Positions 32,605 through 44,633 of a stretch of 64,000 bases of DNA are shown one piece after another. The position numbers were made by a program, and so were the translations under genes. The notes below the pieces were generated by a model. That model was not told where the DNA came from and made no database searches. It worked only from the letters and a program-made list of their open reading frames with translations. Positions within the stretch are counted from its first letter, which is position 1; each line of letters starts with the position of its first letter. The DNA is from Liolophura sinensis. Taxonomy: Eukaryota > Mollusca > Polyplacophora > Chitonida > Chitonidae. The DNA is taken from NCBI RefSeq assembly GCF_032854445.1, contig NC_088300.1:4712001-4776000 (forward strand), read 5' to 3'.

Positions 32605-34230
32605 AGAATAAGAAGTGTAACACACAAAATCCCTTGTAACATCTATGTAACTATGTGGGAAACTCAGAAATAGTGATTTAATATTTTCAGTTGGTTGATA
32701 TATAGAAACCGGTGCTAGACTAGGACCTAAATAAAAAGTACTTTAGCCAAATGTGAACCTGAAAAATAATAATGTAATCCATGTATGAAATCGCATTATT
32801 TGCAATGTGTTGACATTCTTGAAACTGGGAAGGTCTGCCAACTACCTACGGAGCCGATAATTTAGTTCAGTCCTGTGGGAAATGGATGACTGCGGCTTTT
32901 TGTGTTCACATCATTCAAACATTTTGTTTCTTGTCAGTTGCCATAAAAAAGGAAATTTTATCAATACAGGCCCAATACAAACAGGGGTCTATATAGTTCA
33001 CCTCAATATGAACTTTCGTACTGAAATGAAATCATCGCACGGTGAGCTTACTTTAATTGCGACCACGTTCTTGAAACTTACTATTTCTATATTTTGCCAT
33101 GGAATGCAGTTGACCTCAATATGAGCGTGCATACCAAATATTCTCATCTTGAGGGATATTGGGATCATGGATATAATTGATCGACACAGTATTGCCATGT
33201 AATAAAAATGTTGGACGAAACGGATGAAAATTCGAACTTAGTGTGTAACGTGTCTCGTTGAAGTCAAGCATACGAAGTTTCAATTCAGAATATACAATCG
33301 CTTTGAAAACAACGTTTCAACACAAAACGGCCTTAATTTCGTTGGAAATGAAGAAAACAGCACAAAGCCCATCTTTGACCTGTAACTTGTCATAATAACG
33401 CAAAATGCCTAGTTTCAATTCTATATATAGGTTCAACGTTTCTGGAAAAAGTGTGAAACAGTAAGCCTAGTGTTTTTGCTCAGATGAATAGAAGTTGTTT
33501 TTCGACAATGCTGTTTGTCGTTTTTCTAGAAATCTGTAAATCCCAACTATTTGAAATTTGGCAGAAAACTACTCACGGATGTTATCTTGTACAGTTTCGA
33601 ACTTGGTTCTTCTAGACCACTTATATAGTTTAGCGGCAATGTTAAAATATCTTCTTAAGAACCAATGAATGGACCCTTCTAAAAGTGATATGGATGTAGA
33701 GCGATAATATACTAACATGAAGACATTAAAATGCGTTCAGAACTTGAAGAGCTCGTGTCATTGGTCGAATAGGCCTATGTGACGTCATTAAAAGTTTTAA
33801 AGTTAGATAGGATATTATGTATTTTGATGTACATTGTATTTCAAGCCGGTGATTCAGAATTTGCCGTTTTTGGTCGATGTAAATTTTTCGGATATTCAAA
33901 AGAAAAAAAATATTTTAAGCTTTGAAAGTTACGTAATTTCAAAGGCCTGTGAATTGAAAACTATGAGGCAGAAATTTGTACTTTGCACCAAAATGTAGCT
34001 AGTGATTTGAACTATTCTAAACTACCGTCACCAGTTTTCTCACTGTAAGTGTTCAATGACGTCACCCTATTTCAGATATCGACATTTAAACCCATTCATA
34101 TAAACCAGACTGAAAGGGTACCAAGAAAATGATATGCTCCTTAACTGCCCAGTTAACTGTGTTTTTACACATTTATTCGTACTGAAGTAAGAATCCTTAC
34201 CGAAACTATAATAACTTACAACCCATAAGA
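32605..34230. other. No gene seen
   Basis: AT-rich non-coding DNA between the Polinton remnant and the inverted repeat. Longest frames are 80 codons or fewer with no domain. Confidence 0.5.
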
Positions 34231-34236
34231 GCAGAA

Positions 34237-35007
34237 GATCAGGTCAGTTTCGCCGCGCCTCGGTTGTTCTTATAGATGGGTGAGGAGGAGGGGGAGTAAA
34301 TCCTGGGTTATTGTCATGGGTGGCGGAGGAGTCGGCGGAGGAGTAGTAATGCAGCGTTGTGATTGATGAAGGGGGCCATGCACGTGTGATGACGTCATGA
34401 TGATGTCATATGGTGTTCTACAATGTGTGTGATGTTCTGGAAGCGTCTGCGTTGTAGAAGTAGCAACATTGTTATAGCACACACCGGTCAACCTACCTTG
34501 GGTGCAAGTCATGCAAGTTGGTACAGGTGCACTCCACGACCTGATCTGTAGCATAAACCTGTCATGATGAGAAACACAAACTGCAAGTGCTCAGACTGAA
34601 ATCTTCTTTCGGAAGATATGCCTGGCCTTGAAAATTGCCTTTGGAAATATAGCCCTGACAATGGCTGTTGTTGTACAAGTGGAGACTTGTAAGATGGGTG
34701 TGGTTATTGTCCTGCCAGGGCCAGCCCGGCGTTGATATCAGCAGCGGACCTCTCATATGCAGCTCGCGCGTTCAGCACAGCTCCCCAGGCTTTGTTCCGT
34801 ATAGTTTCTATCTCCAACAGAACCTGCCTCCAGTCCAGACCTTGGTTGCTTTGCATGGCGGCATACTCCCGGCAGCCCTGGTCCCATGTGTATATACCAA
34901 GTCCATGACAACCTCGCTGTGATCAGTCAGAAGGATTTTGCTTTTTTTTCGAAAAGTACCAGCGCAAACCGGTTTTCAACTCAGTACACCAGCATTCTGA
35001 TTGGCTG
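34237..35007. repeat. Left arm of long inverted repeat
   Basis: 34237-34520 starts GATCAGGTCAGTTTCGCCGC and matches the reverse complement of 42205-42485, including GGGAGTAAATC, GCAGCGTTGTG and a TGACGTCATGATGA block. A second block at 34921-35007 (CAGTCAGAAGGATT, GTACCAG, CAGCATTCTGATTGGCTG) matches the reverse complement of 41401-41484. The sequence between the two matching blocks has diverged or differs. Confidence 0.85.
34704..34922 (-). other. Unrecognised 72-codon open frame in the left arm
   Basis: Minus-strand frame between TGA (34923) and TAA (34704). Composition is protein-like and helix-prone (for example VLLEIETIRNKAWGAVLNAR). The first Met is residue 23. The corresponding region of the right arm does not encode it. 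It may be a small gene, a captured exon, or chance; no family recognised. Confidence 0.25.
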
Positions 35008-35274
35008 TTAAACTGGTATACACGGGCATATAAATATGCAACAATGGACTACATGTCACATGTCACATGCGCTGTTATAATTTACCGTACTTTATGCTCT
35101 GTGAAACTGGAGGGGAATGGGGCTACCGAATTAAAACATATCCATGTTGATGCACGAGCTGACACAACGACTTGATCGAAAGTCATAGACAGCAGTCATA
35201 CGAGAGAACTGTCTTAAACTGCTGATCGTATTTGCTACTTTCATATACATTCGGTTTTGTTTATGTTAACCCTC

Positions 35275-35432
35275 CTCTGAGTCTTGATATGGAATAACAT
35301 CACACGTTTTAAACCTGTAACGTGAGGTTTTTTAAAATAAACAGTGTGTTGACATCCCCAAAACTGCGGGTTGCAACAAAAACCTGTGGCGTCAAACGAC
35401 TCATTAAAAAAACCATTAAACGAACACGGACG
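35275..35432 (-). repeat. Gypsy 3' LTR-like fragment
   Basis: GTCTTGATATGGAATAACAT, CACACGTTTTAAACCTGTAA and an AATAAACAGTGTG block match 39810-39925. Its inner half (CTGCGGGTTGCAACAAAAAC) matches 40320-40345 better. It abuts a truncated integrase at about 35433. Confidence 0.75.
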
Positions 35433-36230
35433 TTACTCCACTTGACCATTCCGCTGGCGATGGTACGGGGTGGTCCTGGACTTCGCTATCGCACACAGTT
35501 GCTCCAGCCGGTTAAAGAGGCTATTCTCAAATTTCCCACCCTGGTTGTGGTGTATTCTACTGGGCAAACCAAACTGCATGATGAAATCGTTAAAGAATCG
35601 ATCCGCTGCAGTTTTCCCACTCTTATTCTTGGTGGGATAAGCCTGGACGTACCTGGTGAAGAGGTCCATGATCACCATTATATACTCGTGTCCACCTGAA
35701 CTCCTTTCGGGGTGCAGAAAGTCGAGCGAAACCATCTCAAACGGGGTAGATGTATATATACCTTTCATCGGGGCTTTGATTGGCACGTGGGGCTTTTTGC
35801 TTTTCAGGCATGAGCAGACTTCACTAACAAAATTCTGAATGTCTTGTTCCACCTGTGGCCAATACAAGCGTTGACAAATCAGGTCAGTGGTTTTCTCCAC
35901 ACCAGGGTGGCCCATATCCTCATGCAAATGCCTGAACACAACCTATTTGTACTTGCTGGGGAGAACCAACTGTGTTTTGGTGGATCCATCTGGTCTCCTC
36001 GAAATCCTTTACAAGAGACCATTGTCAATCTGCAGGCGTCTCTCTTGCCTCAGCAAAGCAGCAACTCTGGGGTTGTGAGGCTTCAAAGAACGTCCATCGT
36101 CCATGACTGTGACATTCTCCTTGATGTCAGGATTTTCATGTTGCGCAATACGCAGTTCAGGCTGGTTAAGTCGTTCTATGGATATCCCTCCCACAGACAC
36201 ATGGGTTTCATCTGAGATAGGCTGAAACAA
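35433..36230 (-). pseudogene. Gypsy integrase, truncated
   Basis: Zinc-binding HHCC-like N-terminus (HEDMGHPG ... CSC, one residue short between the cysteines), then a core with D at SLDF, NQGGKF where the second catalytic Asp is replaced by Asn, and a final GQVE whose Glu is the third catalytic residue. The frame ends exactly there at the LTR junction, so the C-terminal domain is deleted. Confidence 0.8.
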
Positions 36231-36983
36231 GCTCGGTGTCGTCCTACTATCTGAGCTTCAGTGCCTTTAATCAGAGCAATAATGGTGTCTTGTGTTAGTT
36301 CCTCCTTACAGCTCGCCTCCATGTCTAACACATTCATCGGCATCCGGGTGAGACCATCAGCATCGCCGTTGCTTTTTCCTGGACGGTATTTGGTGGTCCA
36401 ATTATAATCCGCAAGCTCAGATACCCATCTCATCTTGTTGGCGTCCAGTTTTGCCTAGCTGAGGATATATGTCAGGGGGCTATTGTCACTATCCTGGTGG
36501 CATAGTAAGGTAGGTAATCACGAAAGCGTAGGTAATTACGAAAGCGTTCCTTGATCGCCCATTTAAGAGCCATAAAGTTTGCCTGAATGGAGGTAATACC
36601 TCTTCTCTGAAGGAGTTCTTGATCCGTACCCAGTAACCCTCATGACACCATTGTCCTGTTTCTGGTAAAGGACCGCACCCAACCCGTCACACGAAGCGTC
36701 AGTATAGAGAACGAACGGTTTACTAAAGTCGGGATAAGCCATTATTTCCCCCTGGCTTAACGAATGAGTATATCAATGCCTCCAGAGTTTGTTGGTGTTC
36801 CTTTGTCCATGTCACTGGAGTCTTCGAAGAAACTTGCCTAAAGTCACGTTTACTCTGCTTCAACTTTCCAGGTTTTCGGCTGTCAAGGTTCTTACTACTC
36901 TGTGCCTTCAGAAGATCATAGATGACTTTTGCCTTTTTCGAAAAGTCACGAAAGTACTTACGGTAAAATCCAGTAAAACCCAT
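36176..36983 (-). pseudogene. Gypsy RNase H and connection region
   Basis: Fragments include FTGFYRKYFRDFSKKAKV (after the reverse transcriptase), TPVTWTKEHQQTLE, and WVSELADYNWTTKYRPGKSN with DADGLTR, which is the end of the RNase H domain of Gypsy elements. Frames are interrupted several times between 36430 and 36720. Confidence 0.75.
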
Positions 36984-37010
36984 TAATCGCCGCAGATCAC
37001 AAACTGGTTT

Positions 37011-37880
37011 TCAAGACATTTCCTTCAATTTCAGGACCGCTTTAATTTCATCTGGGTCTGCTTGATATCCATCCTTTGACACAATGTTTCCGAAGAACTT
37101 CACTTCATTCCAAAAGAAACTACATTTGGGCGATTTGAGTTTGATTTCCGCAGCTTTCAAACGCCGTGACACTGTCTGCAAATCTTTCACATGTTGGTCG
37201 AAAGTAGGACTGAATACTCTGGCGTTATCTATGTATGGTAAGCAGATCTTGTCTCTCAACTCCCCCAGGCAATCGTCCATGGGCCCCAGGGGGAGATTCA
37301 CAAAGGCCCCAGGGGGAGAAACATGCAGTGCAATGTTGGCTGCTCGGTTTTACGAACCCCTGGTGGTAGGCCTTTCCCTGACCTAGTACCGTAAACCAAG
37401 AGTTTCCATCAAGTGAGTCGAGTACATTCTGGATCCGTGGGAGAGGTTCTCAGTCCTTGATGGTTTTGGAATTGAGCCGTCTTTAATCAATGCAGAGGCT
37501 TAATGCTCCAATTTTTTTCCTGACACATATAGGTGATGAATACGGAGACTTGCTCTTTTGTGATCCATCCTTTATTCAAAGGACTGTTCAGATAGTCCTT
37601 AACCTCCTGATACAACGGTCTTGAGATTGAACTGTACCTCTTCTGAACTGGTATTTCGTCAGACACTTGATATCCATCTCAAGCTCTGGAACACATCCTT
37701 TATCGTCCTCCGTTTCAGAAAACATGTCGGCTTCCGTCTGTAACATGTCTCTAACGGTTTGCTTCTGTTCCGCTGATAGGCTTGTTTCACTTAAATCAAA
37801 AAGTAATACCGTCCGCAATACAATCTGAAGCTTCCGCATTTCCCTTGGGCTGATCTGGCGCAGTCTGCAGTTCATCAAGC
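37011..37880 (-). pseudogene. Gypsy reverse transcriptase, frameshifted
   Basis: 37011-37301 encodes the palm end: LPYIDN in place of the usual YxDD, then KLKSPKCSFFWNEVKFFGNI. The N-terminal part (ETEDDKGCVPELEMDIK) is in 37588-37878. Intervening sequence is frame-broken. The change of the second catalytic Asp to Asn would abolish activity. Confidence 0.78.
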
Positions 37881-38560
37881 GCTACAATGGAATCTATGTT
37901 ACTCACTGTCCCAACTGTTGTCTTAGGCCTGTGGTGTATCTCGTGGCAGGTAGAGATTCTCATCAGGATGTCCACTTCCCGACATTTCTTCAGATCAAGA
38001 GCCATCTCACTGACCTCCAATCCATCAGGTTCAACATCCGGCTCAAACAACAGAACCATGCCTTCAATCAAATGACCTGGAAGCACATTACACTGTACCG
38101 CCACTTTGCGGTTCGGTGGAACACCCGCTCGTTTCTCGGGAGTCCGTAGAATCCGCTTCCTTTGCTTTGATCGCATTCACGATTTTTGTCGCGTGGGTCT
38201 TGTGTTCACTTGGCAGTGCGGTTCTGATCAAATTCACCATGGGGTATGGGTTCACCTTTTGTTTTTTGTCCGGGGCTCCGGCTACATACTTTTCAATCAC
38301 GTTGAATCCAGTCAATGGGATACTGAATTCAGGATCTTCTGTCACCAACATCGGAAGAGGAATTTTGTGTGCTTCACCCAGGTCGCTCACCATAGAGAAA
38401 TGCGCTTCGATCCGCCATTCATAACCAATATCAGTTCCATTGGCAGCTTTTGAAGATCTTCTGACATCAGCTCCTTTAAACTACTGATTTCTCGGTCCGG
38501 TAAATGTTCATTCATCCAGGTGCGAGGAAGCAGACTTACTTGTGACCCAGTATCTCACAA
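37796..38560 (-). pseudogene. Gypsy aspartic protease and linker
   Basis: Near 38540 the minus strand reads DTGSQVSLLP, the retropepsin active-site motif, directly preceded by an in-frame TGA. Downstream frames (37796-38393) hold diverged linker sequence between protease and reverse transcriptase. Confidence 0.65.
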
Positions 38561-38743
38561 CGCTTTAGTCCTTACCCATTCAACCATGCAATCGACCTAA
38601 CACTTTCGTCCGATTAGTCTGGCGACTTTATGGTTCTTTCCCGGGTTTGCTTTGACCTCTCTAGTAGGCTTGGCGGAAGTCATTGCACGTCTGTACTTTC
38701 ACTCTTTTTCTTTGGTTCCTTCATCGGGACCTTCGGGCACCGG

Positions 38744-39680
38744 CTATGTTTTCCTGTTTTCCTGTTTATCCTTCTGTTTCCCGGCTCTGCAACCCCGAGC
38801 CCAATGTTCAGAGCTCCCGCACTTGAAACAGTCTTCACAAGATTGTCCCTTACCCTCAGCCTGAGAAGACTTACAACCCGTTTTATGTGAGTCGGTTGAT
38901 TTCGCCATCTTGTTACTTTTCTTTGAACCACCTTTGGCAGTATTTTGATTTTCGACTTGCTCCAGCCGACTGCAAAGCGCGGCTACCTGGGATTTCAATT
39001 CATTAACTTCTAACTTCCTTTTGCTGGCTTAGTTTCCTTTTTTCCCTCTTGTCTACTGTCTGATTTGTCTGTGTTAAGTTGTATCTCACTTGTATTGGCC
39101 GTTGTCGCAGTTCTGCGTGATCCGATTTTCTGTTGGTGTTCCGTCTCACGCGTCACAATGTCATTCAGTCGAGCGATCAAGTCCTCATCGCCGATTGCCT
39201 CGTCCTCGAAGTACGGTCGCAATTCCTGACGTATGATGCTTTCTCGAAAACCAGAAAGCACAAATGTGCGGAATGTGCTCTCAACCAAGCCTTCATCATA
39301 CCTAACACCGCTTTGCTCTCGATTTGAAGCCATCGCCACTCGCTGTCTGAGGTCCTTTGCTCTGAAAATGAATGAACTGTGGTCCCTCCTTTTCGCTTTG
39401 AGCTTAAAACACAGTTCATTATAAAGCTCCCGGGCGCTCTTTGGTTTGTAGTATGACGTCAGCATGCGACGAATAGCTGCCAGCCTGATTTGCTTTACCT
39501 CGAAATAACTTTTCAGTCCCATTCCTGCTGTGATTAATCGAAGCATGGCCTGCACAATTTCACCTTCTGAGTAGCCCTGTTTCCACCCATTGTCTGTTGA
39601 GAATTCAAACTCATCAGACTCATGTGATCTTTCTGTGAAGGATCCTTCAGTTGGCTTGAAATCTTAAATTAATTGCGCCA
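38744..39680 (-). pseudogene. Gypsy Gag with zinc knuckle
   Basis: 39010-39680 encodes a Gag-like helical protein (ARELYNELCFKLKAKRRDHS, EDLIARLNDIVTRE). 38744-38998, in a shifted frame, carries CFKCGSSEHWARGC, a CX2CX4HX4C zinc knuckle. The shift between them and the missing start show decay. Confidence 0.8.
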
Positions 39681-39809
39681 TCCAGCGATTCTGGCGTAGG
39701 GATCAGGCCGTAAGCTTGTTGTTTGCGTGTCAACTGACCCATTTCCAGTTGTTGGATTCAGGTCGTCGATGAAGCTGTCTATTGCCAATAGTAATGTTGT
39801 ACATTCTTC

Positions 39810-40400
39810 TGGGTCTTGATATGGAATGATATCACACGTTTTAAACCTGTAACGAGAGGTTTATTCAAATAAGCAGTGAGTAGACATACCCATGCATCAG
39901 AGTGTCTGCACAACCTGTGACGTCACAACTATGGGTTACCACAGGTTCATCTACATTTTAATGTATGAGTTAAATTACTCTTGTGTAACTAAACATCTAG
40001 AATTTCAACAAAACCATAGTTCAGTGCATCTCGGCTTAATGAAGTTTAACAGAAATTAAAGTCATTCAACTGCTCAGCTATGAAATTTATATCCGTATAG
40101 AAACTACGTATCGTGTACTACATGAACTCATATGACCTCGTTACGACATACCCAGCCGTGTCTACTATTACGATAAATTCAAATAGCTTCTCTACTCTAT
40201 TTATCCTGAGGTGATCGTTTAACAGCATTGAAAGAAGCATTCCCTCTGCATATTTAACGCATCAAATCATAGTTAATATATCTGTAACGAGAGCTTTATT
40301 CAAATAAACACTGTGTAGATCTCACAACTGCGGGTTACATCAAAAACCTGCGGCGTCACACACATTAATAAACCACAAATAGGACACGGGCGTACTGGTG
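39810..40400 (-). repeat. Gypsy 5' LTR region, two tandem LTR-like copies
   Basis: Copy one at 39810-39925 (GTCTTGATATGGAATGATAT, CTGTAACGAGAGGTTTATTC). Copy two at 40284-40400 (TGTAACGAGAGCTTTATTCA, AACTGCGGGTTACATCAAAA, CTGCGGCGTCACAC). The left LTR resembles both in different halves. Confidence 0.7.
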
Positions 40401-40528
40401 CTTGTATGTTAACTTCTACAAAAAAATACGCTCTTTATGGTAGGGGTCATTATTATACGTCTGTTTCATATTAATAATGTCTTTACATTTACTCAGATGG
40501 TTGTGGGGGTTTGGTAGTGCCATCTGCT

Positions 40529-40735
40529 CCTTACACCTGTTGTATACACCCTCACATCCTAAATCTTACACCTGTTGTATACATACCCACATCCTAAATC
40601 TTACACCTGTTGTATACATACCCACATCCTAAATCTTACACCTGTTGTATACATACCCACATCCTAAATCTTACACCTGTTGTATACATACCCACATCAT
40701 CCTAAATCTTACACCTGTTGTATAAACCCCCACAC
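40529..40735. repeat. 35-bp tandem repeat, about six copies
   Basis: Unit contains CTTACACCTGTTGTATACAT followed by ACCCACATCCTAAAT. Units are nearly identical apart from the first and last. Confidence 0.92.
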
Positions 40736-40739
40736 CATA

Positions 40740-41400
40740 AACATGTCATGGTCAAAGTACTTTACGTGAGAACAGCTCTAGGGAGTTATGTCATATTTAT
40801 GCAGTAATATTGACAATGTAAGCTAGGCCACTGATATGTTCAGATCACCTACATCCACTGCACAAGTATGTCCTCTTTTTTGTTCTTTTTTTTGATTCAT
40901 ACGCCGTGGTTACTACAGCTAGGCCTATATATATAAAAAAAAGAGAACTCTTGACCATCCCCAGAGTGGATGGGATCTATGTGACAGGCTGACATAAAAA
41001 AGCAGTAAATTACACTGTTCACCTCACCGTTTTTCTAAAATCCCATGAAAAGGGGACTTTTCTATATACATCTATATAGGTCTAAAAGTAAGACTTTTCT
41101 GGTGTGAAAAAATGCGCCTTCTCAACTTTCTACATCTTTGTATTTACATGTAGATATAACTTGTCTTCACCTAGGTTTTGAGATCGTAAAGTGAAAACAG
41201 GGTAAGATGGTGGTGGGGGAAAAAACAAACACAGATATACATACACATCGATCTGCATATACGCCCTACGTTAAATACACAGCCTTACTACATGTAGGCC
41301 CTATTTCAGTTATGCCCCAATACCAGCCCTCACTCACGCTGAGACACGCTTGCTGAGGAGGGGTGTGGCGTGCTTGCTGACAGCGCGCCATATAGTCCCC
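40740..41400. other. No gene seen
   Basis: AT-rich sequence with scattered microsatellite-like TATATA tracts. Confidence 0.5.
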
Positions 41401-42485
41401 CAGCTAATCAGAATGCTGCGGTACTGAGTTCCGAAAGGTGCGCACTGGTACTTTTATAAAAATAGCAGAATCCTTCTGACTGATATATATAGGCTAAATC
41501 TCACACGCACACCATTCCTCCGTCATGTCGTTCCACTGACCATTGCAGTGATGCACACCGGCCCTACACGTGGAGTGTGGACAAGGCTTGGGCGAAATTC
41601 CTCCTCTACCGTAAACCGGAAAGAAGCAATACCTAGTGAAGAAGACAGCCATGGGAGTGATGTGGAAATCTACTGGGGGTAACCGAAGGAAGAAAATACC
41701 CTCTATAATGACAATAGGCAGACATTGCGTCGTGAGCACCACCACCCTAGCGGATACCTGTCTCTCCGCGCGCCATCACGCCAGTTTCTTGCGTGTGGTG
41801 CGTGGTATCCCACCATTTATAGATACCCCATATGCAGACAACCGATACGACGGAGTTTCGTCATTTATTTTTAAAACGGTGTTTTTCAACACTAATTTTT
41901 TCCAACGGCCCTTTTCAGGGCCAACCACAACTTCCCGAAAGAGATATTTCAACCTGAGCACCTGTGTTTTATGTGCGTCATCATGACAGAATTTAAATGC
42001 ATATATAAGAAAGGTACTTTTAAGTACCCAACCCCCAAGCAAAAATTAAATAACAGCAACTGACTTTCCATATGACTTTCCATATATATAAATATATGCA
42101 TATAGCCAGCAAACATGTTTATACAATATACATATTTACAATAAATACATGTAAACAAAAGGTATTTCCGATAACCTACTTGTACACGAACGGCGCGGGT
42201 GGGCTCCAAGACCTCGGGTGCATGTCATGCCCCGGGTAGGCCGGCCAGTGCACTGGCCTGCGTGGCGCTTCCAGAACATCACAAACCGTCTAGAACGCCA
42301 TAACGTCATCATGACATCATCGCACGCGCACGATCCCCACCAGCAACCACAACGCTCCATTTACTCCTCCTCCGCCGCCACCGACCTATCCTTCGCCTCC
42401 TCCTCACTCACCCATAGGAATAACCCAAGATTTACTCCCCTTCCACCCGTAACAATAGCCCACAAGCGGCAAAACTGACCTGATC
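41401..42485. repeat. Right arm of long inverted repeat
   Basis: Reverse-complement partner of 34237-35007. 42205-42485 ends AAAACTGACCTGATC, mirroring the start of the left arm; 41401-41484 (CAGCTAATCAGAATGCTG ... CCTTCTGACTGAT) mirrors the inner block. The middle (41490-42180) is not obviously shared; a minus-strand frame there (41494-41745) ends in a Cys-containing segment of no recognised family. Confidence 0.85.
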
Positions 42486-42489
42486 AACT

Positions 42490-43365
42490 ACTCATAGAAA
42501 GTGTTCCCGTGTTTCAACTTTTAAATGCTCTTAAACTGGATCTACACACGTCTGTGTCAAAACTGCATCCATTTCTTACGTCCTTATGGTTGAGAGATTT
42601 TGAGCCATTGATTTGTATTTGTGGTCTGTTTGATGCAGCGCTAGTTCACGGTCATGTTGGGCGGAAGATTGTAGGATAGTTTTAGGTGGCCGTTTTTCTT
42701 ATCATCCACACTGCACACCGCACAAGTTATACAGTTCTCTAAAACCGTATTTGTCCTGGAATCTATATACCTTGTTTTTCTTCACAAGAAGACATGATTT
42801 TTGGGAAACAAAATGTGACAGTAGGATCAGTCTGGTTGTAGTTGGGAAACAGAAATCAGTTGTAAAGGATTTGATAGGTTATATGTGCATTGCTTGGTTT
42901 AGCACAGGTTCAGTGGTTTAAAACAAGTAGCTCGCTGCGACTACTCAGTAGGGTCACTTATTCAAATCCAACTCTCGCCATTTCCGCCGCGGCTTTAACT
43001 AAAGCAGGGTATCAGGCCGGCGGTCCATCGACGGTGCGCGTTGAATAAAAGGGAAAGATAGCCTTGAAGATGAAGCGAGTTCAACTGTCTCTGTCACTAG
43101 CCGCTGGTCCTGAATGACTCAATTGCCTGAGCTATCAGCCACTGGATGTATAAGAACCAGGCTATCTAAAATTTACTATAAACTAAAACTGCCTCTAGTT
43201 TCACAGATTCCAAGCAGTCTTCAGGAATGGTTTTCAGCATTCGCTTCAGCACAGCGCAGTTTTCAACATGTTGTAATAGTCGGTGGCGTAATAGAGCCTC
43301 GAAATCTGGAGACCCTGGATGAAACCCATTGAGTTATTATTTTACACCAAAGATTTTTAAAAGAT
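42490..43365. other. No gene seen; possible old SINE head
   Basis: 42915-43060 has a tRNA-like look (TCAAATCCAACTCTCGCC as a possible box B) followed by GGCGGTCCATCGACGGTGCG. It may be the head of the SINE tail at 43370, but the link is weak. Confidence 0.35.
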
Positions 43366-43369
43366 GTAC

Positions 43370-43575
43370 TTGTTGCTGCATTGCCAGGCGCTCATCACTG
43401 AGACATAAGAGCAAGGAAACAGGACAGGTTTGCCCCGATGTCACTATAATGTGACGAAGTGCGGTGTCATGTATGATGTCCATGGCATGGACTCACCCTG
43501 CCACAAAAAGACACGGCATATGTACACACACCTAACGACTCCTCCTCGTCATATGACTGAAAAATAGGCACATAT
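43370..43575 (+). mobile_element. SINE-related body and tail (family B relative)
   Basis: TTGCTGCATTGCCAGGCGCT, CACTATAATGTGACGAAGTG and the terminal TCGTCATATGACTGAAAAAT share the conserved 3' end with family B copies at 10236 and 20660. Head not clearly attached. Confidence 0.7.
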
Positions 43576-44486
43576 GATGCCACCGAGTCACTAAAACAGA
43601 TGAAAACAACTCAGATGACCCCAATGATATCAATGAATAAAAACAAACCAAGATCATTTTCAAAGAAATCATATATTGTGTTCGACAGAACTACAAAACT
43701 TCACAACACATTGAAAAATGTATGACTTTCTCTTACCCATGATTACAATGCTTAATAATACACAAGTATTAGGACTATTACAATGTCAAATTGTTTCATA
43801 CTGAAGTACCTCCACCAATCATAAAGCAGTTATGTTAAAATGCTTCTGTTTAACATAAAATACAAAGAATTTTTTATAGTTTCCTTTGCTTCTATCACAT
43901 GAAAGAAACAAGCAATGACTGTAAGGTTTTCTCTATACAATTTCTTACTCTAGAGAACAAAATGTTCACAAATTTAAGTGCATTCAAAAATGCATTTATT
44001 TAACTAATTGCTTATAAGATCACCATGGTCTTTACTTTTGGTTTCTACGACGAGCAAAAATGATATGCAGTGGCAAAATATGGTGAACAAACTTCAAAAA
44101 TATGTACATAGTCTGACTAAAAGTTGTCCTCAGTTACTTGTAATTTTGGCAGAACTACCAGTGATACATGAATCTAACTGAAACCGTGCCTACAGTATAA
44201 CAAGGTGTCTACACAGAATGATACAGACTACACAAGTCAATTCAAATTGCATGTATCAAATTGTCTATTCCTTCTAATTCTACAAATCTCTTGTATGTCA
44301 GATGTGCTAAAAATTAGATGTGAGACAATATGAGTTGCCTAAAGGTAATGAGAAATGATAAATGCCTAATGAGTAACACATGGCAGGAAAAAGTTCCACG
44401 GCATATATACATGAACACAGTCAGTGACTGGACATTAAAAACAGAAGACATTAACTTAACGAAGCAGAGTGAAGAAAATTTAGCAA
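43576..44486 (-). other. Probable 3' UTR of the BANF1 gene and downstream DNA
   Basis: AT-rich sequence following the BANF1 stop. A minus-strand AATAAA near 43995 could be its polyadenylation signal. No other coding segment is seen. Confidence 0.4.
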
Positions 44487-44633
44487 TCACAGGAAGGCCT
44501 CACACCACTCCTTCAAACAGGTATAACAATCATTTGATTGTTTTGAATTGGCTCCAGTGACATCTTTCAACCAGTCTTTGAACAGTTCTTCATTTTTCCT
44601 CAGTACCAGAAACTGGCCAAGCACAACATAAGC
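44487..44633 (-). CDS. BANF1: BANF1 coding exon 2
   Basis: Acceptor TTTTTCAG-like before AYVVLGQF; 48 codons and a stop. Phase 0, ending EWCEAFL as in other animal BAF proteins. Confidence 0.95.
   Translation of the reverse strand, partial: AYVVLGQFLVLRKNEELFKDWLKDVTGANSKQSNDCYTCLKEWCEAFL

Larger units (their letters stand above)
35275..40400 (-). mobile_element. Degenerate Gypsy-type LTR retrotransposon
   Basis: Minus-strand order gag, zinc knuckle, aspartic protease, reverse transcriptase, RNase H, integrase, flanked by similar LTR-like sequences in the same orientation. Gag to integrase order with integrase last identifies Ty3/Gypsy (Metaviridae). Every domain is interrupted by frame changes or stops and two catalytic motifs are mutated, so it is inactive. 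It lies between the two arms of the inverted repeat. Confidence 0.88.

Noticed and set aside
42218-42478. Paired coding genes in the inverted-repeat arms (34270-34554 and 42218-42478)
   Set aside because: The nucleotide sequences match but the reading frames do not stay aligned between the arms, so the similarity is of DNA and not of protein.
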